Notes under the pieces: generated by a model
Told to the model about the DNA's origin: nothing
The model's database searches: none
Seen by the model: the letters and a program-made list of their open reading frames with translations, nothing else
Made by a program: the position numbers and the translations under genes
Part shown: in pieces, positions 44,067 through 56,075 of the stretch
Layout of the letters: each line of letters starts with the position of its first letter
How positions within the stretch are numbered: position 1 is the first letter of the stretch
Assembly (NCBI GenBank): GCA_963693085.1
Contig: OY856410.1
Span: 1,327,428,304-1,327,492,303, forward strand
Origin: Alisma plantago-aquatica
Lineage: Eukaryota > Streptophyta > Magnoliopsida > Alismatales > Alismataceae
Direction: 5' to 3'
Length of the DNA stretch: 64,000 nucleotides

Positions 44067-46261
44067 AATGTTACGACCCCACCTCCTGATAACCCCCAAT
44101 TAAGGGAGACTGAGAGGTTGAAGACGCACCCATAACTTCTGGATCAAAGGTTTGACAATTAACCAAGAACAATTATTAAATTTTAACAGACTAAACTGAA
44201 AAGTTGTAAGAAAATAAAATTTTTCATACCTTTTGAAAATTTGGATCTCTAACCTTATATCCACATGTGAATCACTATTCTAACTAATCCTCCTTGTATT
44301 TCAATTCATGTTTTTCTCAATATGATGATTTACTATTTGTCCTTTTGGCTTTGTACCTAAAACGCCGACAAACAAAACGTCGGTCAACCGAAGTTGGTAT
44401 GTGGGGGAAACAATAACTGTGCAACTATGATAACAATGTAATCATTCAATTAATCATTTAACAACCAAGATTGTGTTTTAAATATAACTCCGTGATCCAC
44501 GAGTATCCTATCCTCTGTGCTATCCCTACAGTGGACCCGGATACTACCTTCCTTAAGGTAGATCCCCATTAAACCCCTCATGGTCCCACCTATAGGTGAA
44601 CCAGTTTCTAGGGTTGAGTCACATGGCACTACTCGTAAGTAGCCCACTCCTTAACTCATGGCATGCTAATGGGTCTCATGGCACTACACTTGGTAGCCCA
44701 ATTTCTAACCCACGATAACCTAGACCTTACTCTAGGTTACCCCTTTTTAGTCTTTACAACCCACAGAGGTGGGCCCTGATCTAGCCAGTTATATATATGT
44801 ATTCATAGTGATAATCATAGTCACTTTATAGTTGCATGAAATAAAAGGCATTCAACAGTTATTTTCCAGCAACCGATAAAAACATTCGGAAATTGCCGTG
44901 AAACTAAAATGATTATTCATAAGCGTAACCACATACCTGATCCAGAGTAACTTGATGTCCATGCATTAACATTCAACACAATTAAAGAAGCAATCAATAA
45001 TATCATGAAAATAATGCATAACATCCAAGTGTCATTGTTTTATTCAAAACATTCCCAAGATCAACTTCGATTCAACCTTATGATTTCTCATGCCAACTTT
45101 AGGGTTTTATTAGGGTTTTAGACTTCATTATGCATTTATCACTTTTAATGCTCTTTTAGTCCACAAACCCTAATTTCAACATCATAGGCACAATTAAAAG
45201 TCAATTAAGTCCAATATGCCTCTTTTACACTAAAATTACCATCTTTACCATTTTAAGTCATGAAACGATTATTAAGGTCAATTATCATGTTCAGGTTCCT
45301 TTGAATTGACCACTAAAAAAATAATTATAGTTTGATTCCCAAAGGAACCCTAATTATTGTATTTCACCTCTTTTAGGTTAGCAAACCCTAATTTATCATT
45401 AATTCCACTATTATATACTAGGAAACCCTAATTCCCAAATTATCCACATTAATGATCTTTTATACTCAATTTGGATTTGTAGCAACATAACTCTGTCTTA
45501 TCCCTAAATTTGTACCATTAAAACCATTAAAAGACATATTCTCCTATATTAGGGTTTCTAAGCCCATTAATGCACACTCAGGTATATGAAATCCTAAATT
45601 AAGCCCATTATGCGTAAAGATCATCTCATTAGTTATAAATCATCCTTTTTATTGTCAACATGTAAATATCAACATTAGACATCCATTTAACCTTTCCCGA
45701 GTCATTAATCACCAAAGATTTGGGTTTTGTATTAATTAAACCATTAAAAATAGCATCTTCTCACACTTTTTGAATTGCAAGCAGAATTAGGCTTCAATTA
45801 TATTTTAATTACATTCCTTGCATTTTTTGATCAAAAAGCACTACTTATTTGTATTTTTCGACAAAATGATCTATTTTTAGCGATTTATACAAGTTTCAAT
45901 ACTTTTCTTGAATATTACCCAGAGAGGCAAGTTACCTGAGTTTTTTGGAAAAAAGACAACCGCTGGATCCCTGGTCTTCTTTGACCGCACATGATCGCAC
46001 GACTCCTGACACCAGCGCCCACTTACAGACTTATTTGAAGTCGCGAAGAAGCCATACCGTTGATCAGTTCTTATGGCCCATCGTAGTCCATGATCGAACG
46101 ACAGATGCTCCTTCTTCCTTGCCCGATCCAAAAACAACCTCACGGTGGCGCCACGGCTGAGGGCTCACCGGAGCAAGTTCAATCTTGCTGATCTGGGGGA
46201 CGAGGGAACAAGGGGAGGTGTCATTTGGGTGTGAGAAGGTGAGAGGAGTTGAGAGGGGTAG

Positions 46262-46269
46262 TATATATA
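46262..46269 (-). promoter_or_regulatory. LTR TATA box (inner 5' LTR)
   Basis: TATATATA on the minus strand, equivalent to 38511-38518; as the 5' LTR copy it is the one that would start the element's transcript. Confidence 0.55.
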
Positions 46270-46962
46270 GGATTAGGGTCGAGTCCTTGGGCTTCCTGCC
46301 CTCACCACCAACTGCCCTTGAGGTGAAAATAGGCGTTTCTTTTATACGCATTGGAAGCATGAATAAGTAGGGTCTGGGGAGTTCGGAATCCTACCCCAAA
46401 CTTAATTGGGGCCTTTCCAAGTTCTCATGCGAACTGGATTGCTAGGAAATCGGAGAGGAAAATCCCTCTGCCAGCGGCTCCTTTCCTATACAAAGTCAAG
46501 GTAGGAGACGCACATCCGGCGTCAGATCTTGATCTGATGGCTGGCGTCATCCAGAGCTATATCCATTTAAATCGGAGAAGTGTGGCATTTATTACAATCA
46601 CAACACTTTATGGAAATTTGTAAAAATCATAACTCGCAAACTAATTATCCAATTAAGTCCAAATTTTAAGGGAATATTATTAATGACTTAATCTATCATC
46701 ATGCCAAATTTGGGCTCATTATATAAAGAAATCGGGTACCTCTCTTTAGTTGAAAGTTATTACTCATTTAGGTATATTTCTCACCTAATTTCTCTTTCCC
46801 TTGCGATTAAATTATTATCTTGGATTTCCTTGGACCTCAAGGAACCTTAATGGATCCCATCTTGGGAATGTTCCTTAGCCTTTTTCCTTATCTTTCATCC
46901 TTTTTCTTATTATCTTACTTTTTCTTTATTAAAATATCTCTTTTTGATAATTTCTCATTACT

Positions 46963-48306
46963 ATCCTAAAAGCCAGTAACTTGAGCCAGGGCGACAGGGC
47001 GATTCCGAAAGCGATTGGGGGGGCAACTCCGGCGGCGGAGGGGGGTGCCTCGTCTAGCTCTACCTCTGAAGTCCCTGAAGCTGCTCAGGGTGGTAATGTA
47101 GTTGATCTGAGTAACATGTTGAAGATCAAAGATCCGGGGAAATGGGGAACCATCAGATTTGGCTCCATCGGGGTCTCGTCTCAGCCTAAAACCTGGGCGG
47201 ATCTGGTAACATCGAAGGTGGATTCCAGGGCCAGATCGTTCAAGAAGGTGGACATCCAAATGGAGAATGGCAAGCTGATATATCCATCGTCCATAGCAGA
47301 TAGGAATGTTCAGAAGTGGAAGCTGGCTGCTGCGGGGTACATTGTGGGTCTTACTCCGCACTGGGCTTCTTTGGTGCGTTTCCTTGCTCAGATGTGGAAG
47401 TTGAAGGGTTCCCTGGAGATCAAGTCGAGGAGGAAGGGGTTTTTTGTTCTTCTATTCACAAACGAGGAGGATCTGTCTACTGCTATTGACGGAGGTCCCT
47501 GGTTCATTGCCGGTAAGCCCCTGATTCTGAAGAAATGGGAGAGAGGGGAGCCAATGGAGAAGGTGAAGTTGTCAGAGATCCCGATATGGCTTAAAATCCA
47601 TGACCTACCTCTCAATCTATGGGATGAAGAAATGTTCGAGAAGATTGGTTCCTACCTGGGGAAACCGCTGCGTACTGACAAATTAATGGAGGACATGATT
47701 CGGCTGGAGTATGCGAGAATGCAGGTTCTTGTGGATGCAGAGTTCTCTTTCCCTGAGTTCCTTGAAATGCAGTGCGAGTACGGACAGATGGATGTTGTTT
47801 GATTCGAATATGAATGGAAGCCTACTGTATGTAATGATTGTGGAAGTTATGGTCATGAGCATGGGCTCTGTCGAACGCGAGAAGCAAATGGGAAGACCCC
47901 TGAAGTCCAGATTGTCCCTCCTCTACTGAAGCAGGTTTGGGTGCCAAAGAGGAAGCTGATGCGTAACCCTTCTACTGAAGAGGATGGGGAGGTCTTTAGC
48001 GATGCAGTGGAGGACATTGTCCCTGTTCCCAAACTAGCGAGTAGGGTTGCCAATGCCGACCAGCCTGTGGTGGAAAGAAGGAGTGAACAAGCCACCATTA
48101 TAACTCCTTCTCCATCTCCGGAATGGGAGTTACAAAGGAAAAGGTCGAAGTCCCCTCCAAGGGTGGCAGCAAAACCAGTTTCTGTGGTTAGGAACATCGT
48201 GCTTTCCCCTAGTGTTAACAAATTCTCACTTCTTGCAAATATGGGAGACAGTGAAGTTGGAGATGGCAATGCGGATGAGGAGGATCTTTCAATTCCTTAT
48301 GGATAA
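46963..48306 (+). pseudogene. LINE ORF1 (plus-strand LINE): DUF4283 and CCHC knuckle
   Basis: Nucleic-acid-binding ORF1 protein of plant L1 elements. Frame open from the element's edge; no ATG at the N-terminus. DUF4283 occupies about codons 95-235: GGPWFIAGKPLILKKWERG, then IPIWLKIHDLPLNLWDEEM. An in-frame TGA at 47800-47802 falls where relatives have Arg (consistent with CGA to TGA). The frame then continues with CNDCGSYGHEHGLC, a perfect CX2CX4HX4C knuckle, a basic stretch (KRKRSKSP-like near 48140), and ends at TAA 48304-48306. The ORF2 start overlaps this stop by eight bases. Confidence 0.88.
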
Positions 48307-51300
48307 ACCTTTCTCAATTAGTGCGTGGAATGTGAGGGGTATTCATAATAAACTACCTCGCATTCGTGGGGAGCTTGGGAGAATAAAGTCGGATATTCGT
48401 ATTGTGTGGGAAACCAGAATGAAGAAGGAAGATCTCTGTGACATTGTGGAAGATCTTTGGAGTTGTGCCTCGTATATATCTAATGAGGATCATTACACCT
48501 ATACTAGGATCATGGTGCTTTGGAATGATCCAGACATTCATATCAATATGTTGTTTAATAACGATCAGATTGTTCACTATCAGGTCAATTTTCTGAGTGG
48601 GAGAAGGAGTTTCTATCTATCTGTTGTGTATGGTTCCAATGACGATGGTGACAGAGGGAAGCTCTGGGAGGCCCTGATCAGTCTTTCTCGGTCAAAGGGG
48701 CTTGCTTGGTGCGTTCTTGGTGACTTTAATGCAGTGAGGTATCCCTCTGAGAGGCTTGGGAAGCAACCTCCTTCTAATAGGAGTATGAGGGAGTTTAATT
48801 CTTGTCTTGAGGCTACAGGTCTTATTGAAATCTCTACTAAAGGGCCTTTCTATACGTGGGACAGTCACAGTAAGAAGGGGGTAAGCACCTTCTCAAAAAT
48901 TGACAGAATCTTCTGTGATAGTGGTTTCCTTGCCTTATTTCCAGCCATTTGGGGAGATTTGGTTTCAAACTCCATCAGTGATCATAGCTCGCTCTCTCTG
49001 CATCTTCAAACTAAAAACAAAAAGGGTACCCCTTTCAGATTCATTAACAGCTGGATTGCTCAGCCTGGGTTCCATGAGGTGGTGGAAGAGGCTTGGAGAA
49101 ACACCAATGTTGTGGGAGCTCCTATGTTCAGAGTATATCGGAAGTTGAATGCTGTTAAGGGTGCTTTGTTGAAATGGAATAAGGATCATGTCGGTAATTT
49201 TTTGTCTAAGGTGAAGGAGGTGGAAGCTGAGGTGTTTCTCAAGGTGAAATCCATCGAGGCTATTCCTGACGTCCCTGCCCTTCATGACGACCTGGCGGAG
49301 TTGAGGAAAAAACTCAGTAAGGCTATCTTGGATGAAGAGGTTTTCCTTAGACAAAAGTCAAGATCGATCTGGCTTAAGGAGGGGGATAGAAACTCCTCAT
49401 TCTTCTATGCATCTCTCAAAACTAGAAGAATTCATAATGGTATTTTCTTTCTTTAGGACGGTGATTCTATCATTAATGATGAGAAAGGGATTACTGAACA
49501 TGCTGTTGGCTTCTACAAGAACTTGTTTAATGCTGCTGATAAGTCTGTGGTAGACTGGGATGTTAATTGGGATTTTCCGTTTCTTTCTGATGATCAAAGT
49601 ATTTTGCTGAGAACATGGGTCACGAGGGAGGAGGTGGATTCTGTGGTGAAGCATATGAGTGGTGATAAAGCCCCTGGGACCGATGGATTTAATGGGGCCT
49701 TCTTCAAGTCTTGTTGGTCGATAATTGGTGATGAGGTGAGCAAAGCTATTCTGAGTTTTTTTGATACTGGCAAGCTCTTGCATGAATGCAATAGATCCTT
49801 TATTGATTTGATCCCGAAAGTCCAAGGTGCTTCTTGTCTCAAGGACTTTCGTCCTATATCCCTATGCAATGTCATTTTTAAGATAATTACTAAGATCATG
49901 GCGAATAGGCTGAAAGATGTCTTCCCTGAGCTCATCTCGAAAAATCAGATGGCCTTTGTTAAGGGAAGAGGTATAACTGATGCCATTTTGTTGGCAAATG
50001 AGCTCCTGAGCTCTTTCCCTAATGCTAATGGGCCTCCCTTACTCTGTCTTAAAGCTGATTTATCAAAGGCTTATGACTCTATAAGGAGAGACTATGTGAT
50101 GTTCATTATGGAGAAAATGAAGTTCCCGACTTGTTGGATTAACTGGATTTGGTCTTGCTTCAATTCGGCATCTTTTCAAATCTTAGTCAATGGTAATCCA
50201 TCCAATCCTTTTGATGCTTCTAATGGGGTTAGACAGGGGGACCCGTTAGCTCCATACCTCTTTGTGATTGCAATGCAGGGTTTCACCTCTCTTATGGATG
50301 CAGCTGTGAAGTCAAAAGTTATTACTCCGTGCAAAGCCTCTGATAAATTTGGGGTTTCTCATATCATCTTCGCAGATGATTTACTGTTATTCACCAAGGC
50401 TGATGAGGATAATGCTAAAGAGCTTGCGAAAGTGTTGGACTCCTTTGGTCTTCTGTCGGGTCTGAAGCTTAATACTCTGAAGAGCCAGCTTTTTCTTAGT
50501 AAAAGTGTTGAATATGTTACTGCTGATTTGGAGAAGTTGCTTGGGGTGGAAAGACAGCAGCTACCTGTTAGATACCGGGGTCTCCCCTTGTTCACCGGCC
50601 ATCTTACCAAAGCTATGTGTGGTCCTATTGTTGAGAAGATTAAAAGGAGATTGGAGGCTTGGAAAGGTAAGCTCCTGTCTGCTGCTGGGAGGGTTGAACT
50701 TGTCATCTCGACCCTTTCCACTTACCATATCTTCTGGTCATCCACGTTTCCTCTTCCCAAGGAAGTAGTGTTGGATATCGAAAGACATATGAGGATCAAA
50801 AGCACATTCACACGATCTCCTGGTAACAGATTTGTAAACCTAGGAAGGAAGGAGGCTTGGGGGTGAGGTTGGTTGGTGATTGGTCGAAGGCAGGGATTCT
50901 TAAAAATCTGTGGGATGTGGCCAGTAGGAAGGAGACCCTGTGGGTCAAGTGGTTGCATGAGAAATACATTAAAGAAGCTTCTGTTTGGTCGATTGGGTGT
51001 AAGTCCTCGACCAATTGGATCATGAAGAAACTGCTCTCTGTCAGAAATTTGCTCAAAACTCATATTGATTTTGTGGTGGGAAATGGTAAAAGCTTCCTGT
51101 TTTGGCATGATCCTTGGCTGCATAACAGATATTGTTTGTTGGATGTCTGTGATGGTCACCTTGTGCTTCGAATGGGCAAAGGCCCCTACTGTTGCATTGC
51201 TGATTGTGTTTTGGATGCTAATTGGAGTCTGCCGGATATTAGAGGTGTTGGTAGCATTATTGCTGCTATTGGCAGCATGAATAATCTGAGTAGTTTGGAG

Positions 51301-51789
51301 GATGCTATAATGTTTAGAGGTAAAAAATCTTTCAGGCTGAAAGATGGTTGGGAGATAGTTAGGAAGGCCAATACTAATGTCAGTTGGGCAGATTGGGTGT
51401 GGAAGTCAAAGTTTCCTAGGAGTTGTTCTATGTTTCTCTGGAAGTGTTTCTTGAAGAAACTTCCCACTTGTGAGTATCTCAAGAAGATTGGTTTCTATTT
51501 AGCTTCAAGATGTGTTCTATGTTGCTCTGAAATTGAAGATAGTGAACATATTTTCTTCAATTGTTCTTCCTCTGCGAAGATCTGGCACTAGTTTCAATTG
51601 GAGTATGGGGTTAAACCCTGGTGGCTAGAGGAGATTTTGGGGTATTCTGATATGAGGAAGTATACAGCTGGTTTCGTCCTCCAAAAGATTTGGCAGGAAA
51701 GGAACCAAAGAGTTTTCTGCGGCTTCAATAGAGATCATTTGGAGATTTGGAAGCAAGTTTGTATAGACACCAAATTGCTTCTTGTTTGA
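48299..51789 (+). pseudogene. LINE ORF2 (plus-strand LINE): endonuclease, RT, zf-RVT
   Basis: ATG at 48299 lies within the end of ORF1. The APE-type endonuclease keeps its signature residues: AWNVRG, the WET Glu, VYG, LGDFNA, the KIDRIF Asp and ISDHSSL. TAG at 49454-49456 is the only break before RT. RT blocks: DKAPGTDGFNGAFFK, FRPISLCNVIFKIITKI, QMAFVKGRGI, KADLSKAYDSI, GVRQGDPLAPYLF and the catalytic FADDLLLF at 50369-50392. A frame change with a small deletion lies near 50800-50860. The zf-RVT region follows (FPRSCSMFLWKCFLKKLPT ... CVLCCSEIEDSEHIFFNC). TAG at 51589-51591; end TGA 51787-51789. There is no RNase H domain. All catalytic residues seen are intact. Confidence 0.9.
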
Positions 51790-52750
51790 TGTACAATTAG
51801 CTTAGATGTCCTTTTTTGCTCTTTTTTCCCTTATGGGCTTGTCCCTAAGCATTGTACATACTCACCTTTTTTGCTTTAATGGAAAAGGAGACCCACGCTA
51901 TGTTCACCAAATTTTTTTTTCTCATTATCTCTCTTTTATTTCCTAATTTGGAGTTCCTTCTAACCTTAGGAATCCTTTGGATACGAAAATCCACCAAGAT
52001 AACTCAATTATACCTTTTTCCACATGTTTTCCACATTTTATCATTATTCTCAATTTCTTTCTTAATAAATAAATATCTAATTGATCTTATCTTTTCTTAT
52101 TGTACTCTTTATGCAACTTTGAACTCCTTGGAACCCAAGGAACCCAAGAGGCATGAAATCCCTCTTTGGATTTTCTTTCTAGAGGTTTCCGCATATTTCT
52201 TTTCTTAGAAATTCAATTATTCATTCACTAATTGAATTGTCTTGTTATTTGGGCCCAATAGACAATAAAGCCCACAACCCAAACATCAAGGCTATTGTAA
52301 ACAAAATCCATTTATTATATCATTATTTGTTCAAATATTCTTAATATGAGAAATTACATTTCTCACCAATGAACCCAAAATTAGGATTGTAACATGTATG
52401 CACATTTATAGTTATAATCATAGTCACTTTATAGTTGCACGAAATAAATAGGCATCCAACAATTATTTCCAAGCAATCGATAAAACGTTCGGGAATCACC
52501 GTGAAACTAGAGCGATTATTCATAAGAGTGACCACATACCTGTCAGGCTGATGTGAGACAGAAATAATCCAATCAACAATAGGCAAGCAAGCATTCAATA
52601 AGATCCTAAAACATGCATACAATTTCCTTTTATTTTTTTGGAAATAGGTAAATGTATTGCCAAACGGGGGTATAGAAAGCTATACAAACAAAACAAGGCG
52701 TCTGAAAACCCAGACCCTAAAACACACACCCGAGCTATTTACAAGAAACC

Positions 52751-55700
52751 CTAGCATGTTTTTGAGAGAGCATTTACATTACAAAATATGCTACTTCTCA
52801 ACCTGTAGTTCAGTCTAAGGTTTTGGCTGATCACCTCAACCAAAGCAAGAACATCTCTATCATGATGTTTGTGTATTCTCGTATTTCTCTCATTCCAAAT
52901 GTAGAAATAGGTGCAATCCAGGCTAAGGCCAACAAACCAAAGATTGCTCCTGTCGAGTCTGAACTGGTTGTTAATCCATTTCGTAACATCATCAAAGCCT
53001 TTCGGAACTTGGGCCCCCCAACAGTTCTTAAGGCTGAAAATACTCCACACATGGCTGGTGTAGGAGCATTCAAAGAAAAGGTGGTTTATAGACTCATCCT
53101 CTCTCCTACAAAGAATGCATCTTCGGTCAACCGTATACCCCCATTCCTCCATTCTATCCATGGTCGGAATCCTCTTTTTCTTGATTCTATAGAGCAAGGT
53201 GCTCCAAACCGGATTATGCCCCTTGCCCCAAGCAATCTCATCCCAATCTATTGCAGCAGTACCCATATTGTTGATCCATGGTGGCTGGCTTGAATTGCAC
53301 CGCCACCCACCAGAGCCATCAACAATATACAACTGATGGATATCTTGGAATTCATTACACATCCTTCTCCAAATAGTAGGCAGTTTGTCACTATGGTTCA
53401 GAATTAAGAGACCCCCACATCTTCGTCTCATCCATTCAGACCAGATACCCTCAGGTCCACACAAAAATCTGTCTATTCTTTTTCTTGTGTAATCTTGACC
53501 AGCTCAGTAGGGTCAATTATGTTTAAGCCCCCTTCTTTGAATAGTTTAGCTATGGTCTTCCATCCAATAGCATGGCTTTTCTCCACCCACACAAAATTGG
53601 CCGTCAAAGCTTTCAGAGAGTCAGTGACCTGATTCGGAATATCTCTCATGTAGGTCCAGTAGCGTATGGTACTCTGTATGACCGAACGAATAAGAACAAG
53701 TCTTCCAACAAGAGATAAATTAAGACTGTTCCATGCTTCAAATCTGTCCCGAATCTTATCTTTGCAAGACGCAAAATCTTTAGCATGGCTTCTGCCACTA
53801 CAAATAGGGACACCAAGATAGGTGGTCGGCAGCTTGTCCCTATCCATCCCTGCAGCAATCTTCAATCTCCCTCTTCTATTGTCACATGAGTGAGATAAAA
53901 AGATCCTTGATTTAATAGTGTTGATGTATAACCCCGTGCATTTGCCAAAGTGACAGAGAACCTTATACACAGTTCGCAACCTGTTAGCATGACCCACAGA
54001 GAAAAGAAGAATGTCGTCCGTGAAGATGAGGTGGGACAGGACTCTGGTACCTTTAACTTTGTACGGTTTGATCAAATTTAGTTGTTCTGCCTTATGGATC
54101 TGATACGTCAGCCCTTCCATGATAATAGTAAACAACAAGGGAGACAACATGTCCCCCTACCTAAGCCCGTTAGTGGCAGTGAACATGCCCGTAGGGGAGC
54201 CATTGATAAGCACGGAAAAGGAGGTTGTTTCCACACACTCTTTCATCAACTCAATCCATCTAAGGTGGAAACCCATGCTAACCATCATCTTGCACAGATT
54301 ACCCCAGTTTACATGATCGTATGCTTTACTGATGTCTATTTTAAGACAAGCTTTAGCATTAGAGTTGGTTACTTTGAAGTCATTAAGGAATTCAGTAGCC
54401 AGGAGCGAGCAATCCGCAATCCTCCTCCCAGTTATGAAAGCATTCTGTTCTTTGGATATAATACTAGGTAGCACTTCTTTTAATCTAGCAGACAAGAGCT
54501 TCGAGACAATCTTGTATATAACAGAGCAGCAGGCAATAGGTCTGTAGTCAGTGATGTATTTAACGTTTCTTGATTTTGGGATCAGCTTAATGAAACTATG
54601 GTTAGCCACTCTAACCATTCTACCACCTTTAATAATCCAGTCAACAACTTTACAGACATCAACTTTAATCGTGTCCCACATATAATGGTAGAACTTGCTA
54701 TTAAATCCGTCGGGACCAAGGGCTTTGGAGTGGTGAATGGACTTCAGTGCCTTGTATATCTCCTCTTCAGTAGTATCCCTGCATAAACGGGCATTCATGG
54801 TAGAGTTAATCATCCTTTTAGGCCTATACTCCCAGTCCCTGGCCTCAAACTGAGTTTGATTATACAAATTTCTGAAGTGTTGAACAACACGAGTAGCCAC
54901 TTCTTCTCTGCCATTACATTTTTTTGTCCATTCTCATCAATGAACTCATGGACAGTATCCATCATCTCCCTCTTCTTAATGGTTGCATGGTACAATCTAG
55001 TATTTCTATTACCGTCATTCACCCACTTCGTCCTACTCCTCTGCCATAAATAGAGTTCCTGAGCTCTTTCGAGCTCATTAACTCTCTTCTCTTTAATGCA
55101 CATCTCCTTCATAGTGTTCTTGTCAGTCGGGTTGTTTCTCATTATAATAGACGCTTTCTCATAATCTCTCGTCACAGTACTGATCAAGTTGTCCAGATTG
55201 ACCTTCTCTTTAGCCCATCTCTTGATTTTCTTTTTCATCCTTTGCAGTTTTTTAATCACTCCATACATTGGGTTCCCTTCAACAGGGAACACCCAATCTT
55301 CCATGACCAGTTCTATAAATCCCTACCACTCACACCAGAAATTTAAGAACCTGAACGGTTTAGGGTATTCTTTCTTGTGAACTAATTCCACCTCCATCCA
55401 TGCATGGTCGCTAAACTGATTTGAACCCAACTTGATCACAGGATTAGGAAAAACGTCCAGCCAGGCCTCATTCACAAAGCCCCTATCTAACAAGATAGAT
55501 ATGATCTTACTCCCCTGTTTGTTATACCAAGAGACGACCTCCCCAATTCTGTTCATCTCCAACAGACCAGCATCATCAACAACATTCTTGAATTTATCCA
55601 AAATACGATCAGGGACAGCCAGGCCCCCAACCTTCTCGCCCTTTCTTCTGGTGTTGTTGAAGTTTCCTAGGACCGTCCATGGGATGTCCTTCTGAGCTGT

Positions 55701-56075
55701 GTCATTTAAAGAGTGCCACAGTCTGTCTCTGTCTCTTTCCAAGTTTTCTCCATACACCCCTGAGATGATACACGAGAAACTACCATTGTTGAAGCAGCTT
55801 ACCGTCATCATTTGGTCACATATGGCAATAGGGTCCACATGCCAGATGTTCGGATCCCAAACCATGATAATCCTACCTCCATCGCAAACATGTAGATTAT
55901 CCATACACTCCCAATTCAAAGGAAATATCGTCTTCACTCTATCCGTTGTGTTTCTCCTAATTTTTGTTTCAAAGAAGAAGATGATATCTGCTCCAATCCT
56001 TCTTAGAATCTTCCTCAGTCTCGCATGAGTTTTGGGCAGAGAGGCCCCTTGCACATTCCATGCGAGTATAGTCAT
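52751..56075 (-). pseudogene. LINE ORF2 (minus-strand LINE): endonuclease, RT, zf-RVT
   Basis: ATG at 56073-56075. Endonuclease: LAWNVQGA, FETK, GVYGEN, LGNFNNTRR (the GDFN Asp is Asn), SQFSDHAWM; stop at about 55323. RT in several frames: SKALGPDGFNSKFY, YRPIACCSVIYKIVSKL, QNAFITGRRI, CLKIDISKAYDHV, stop near 54157, then MLSPLLFTIIMEGL and a FTDDILLFS catalytic block at about 54015-54041 (usually FADD). zf-RVT: KKRIPTMDRM ... CILCRREDESINHLFFEC. Breaks occur at about 55320, 54800-54900, 54150 and 53470. The altered endonuclease Asp is a further sign of inactivity. Confidence 0.88.

Larger units (their letters stand above)
46961..51917 (+). mobile_element. L1-type LINE, 5'-truncated, in the inner LARD 5' LTR
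   Basis: About 4.96 kb. The insertion is proven by the uninterrupted LTR at 39214-39230. Flanks carry TTTCTCATTA (46951-46960 and about 51918-51927). It encodes ORF1 (DUF4283 plus zinc knuckle) and ORF2 (endonuclease, RT, zf-RVT). The first in-frame codons are open to the very 5' edge without an ATG, so it is 5'-truncated, the usual outcome of target-primed reverse transcription. The 3' end has no long A-tail, only CCAAA before a T-run. Damage is light: three nonsense codons and one frameshift region. Confidence 0.92.
36314..52394 (-). mobile_element. Inner LARD-type LTR retrotransposon, complete, inserted in its relative's LTR
   Basis: Two LTRs (36314-39678 and 44069-52394, the latter with a LINE inside) flank a 4.4 kb interior. 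The target duplication is TGTAT (36309-36313 and 52395-52399). Minus orientation is fixed by the primer site (44055-44066, reads TGGTATCAGAGC on the minus strand) and the polypurine tract at the other end (39679-39692). No Gag or Pol motif is found on either strand of the interior. Without the LINE the element is about 11.1 kb. LTRs of 3.4 kb with TGTTACGACCCC ends resemble Tekay/Del gypsy LTRs; the autonomous partner is unknown. Confidence 0.9.
44069..52394 (-). repeat. Inner LARD 5' LTR, split by a LINE
   Basis: Parts 44069-46960 and 51928-52394 total about 3.36 kb and match the 3' LTR with few differences. The LINE at 46961-51917 is flanked by TTTCTCATTA. Confidence 0.9.
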
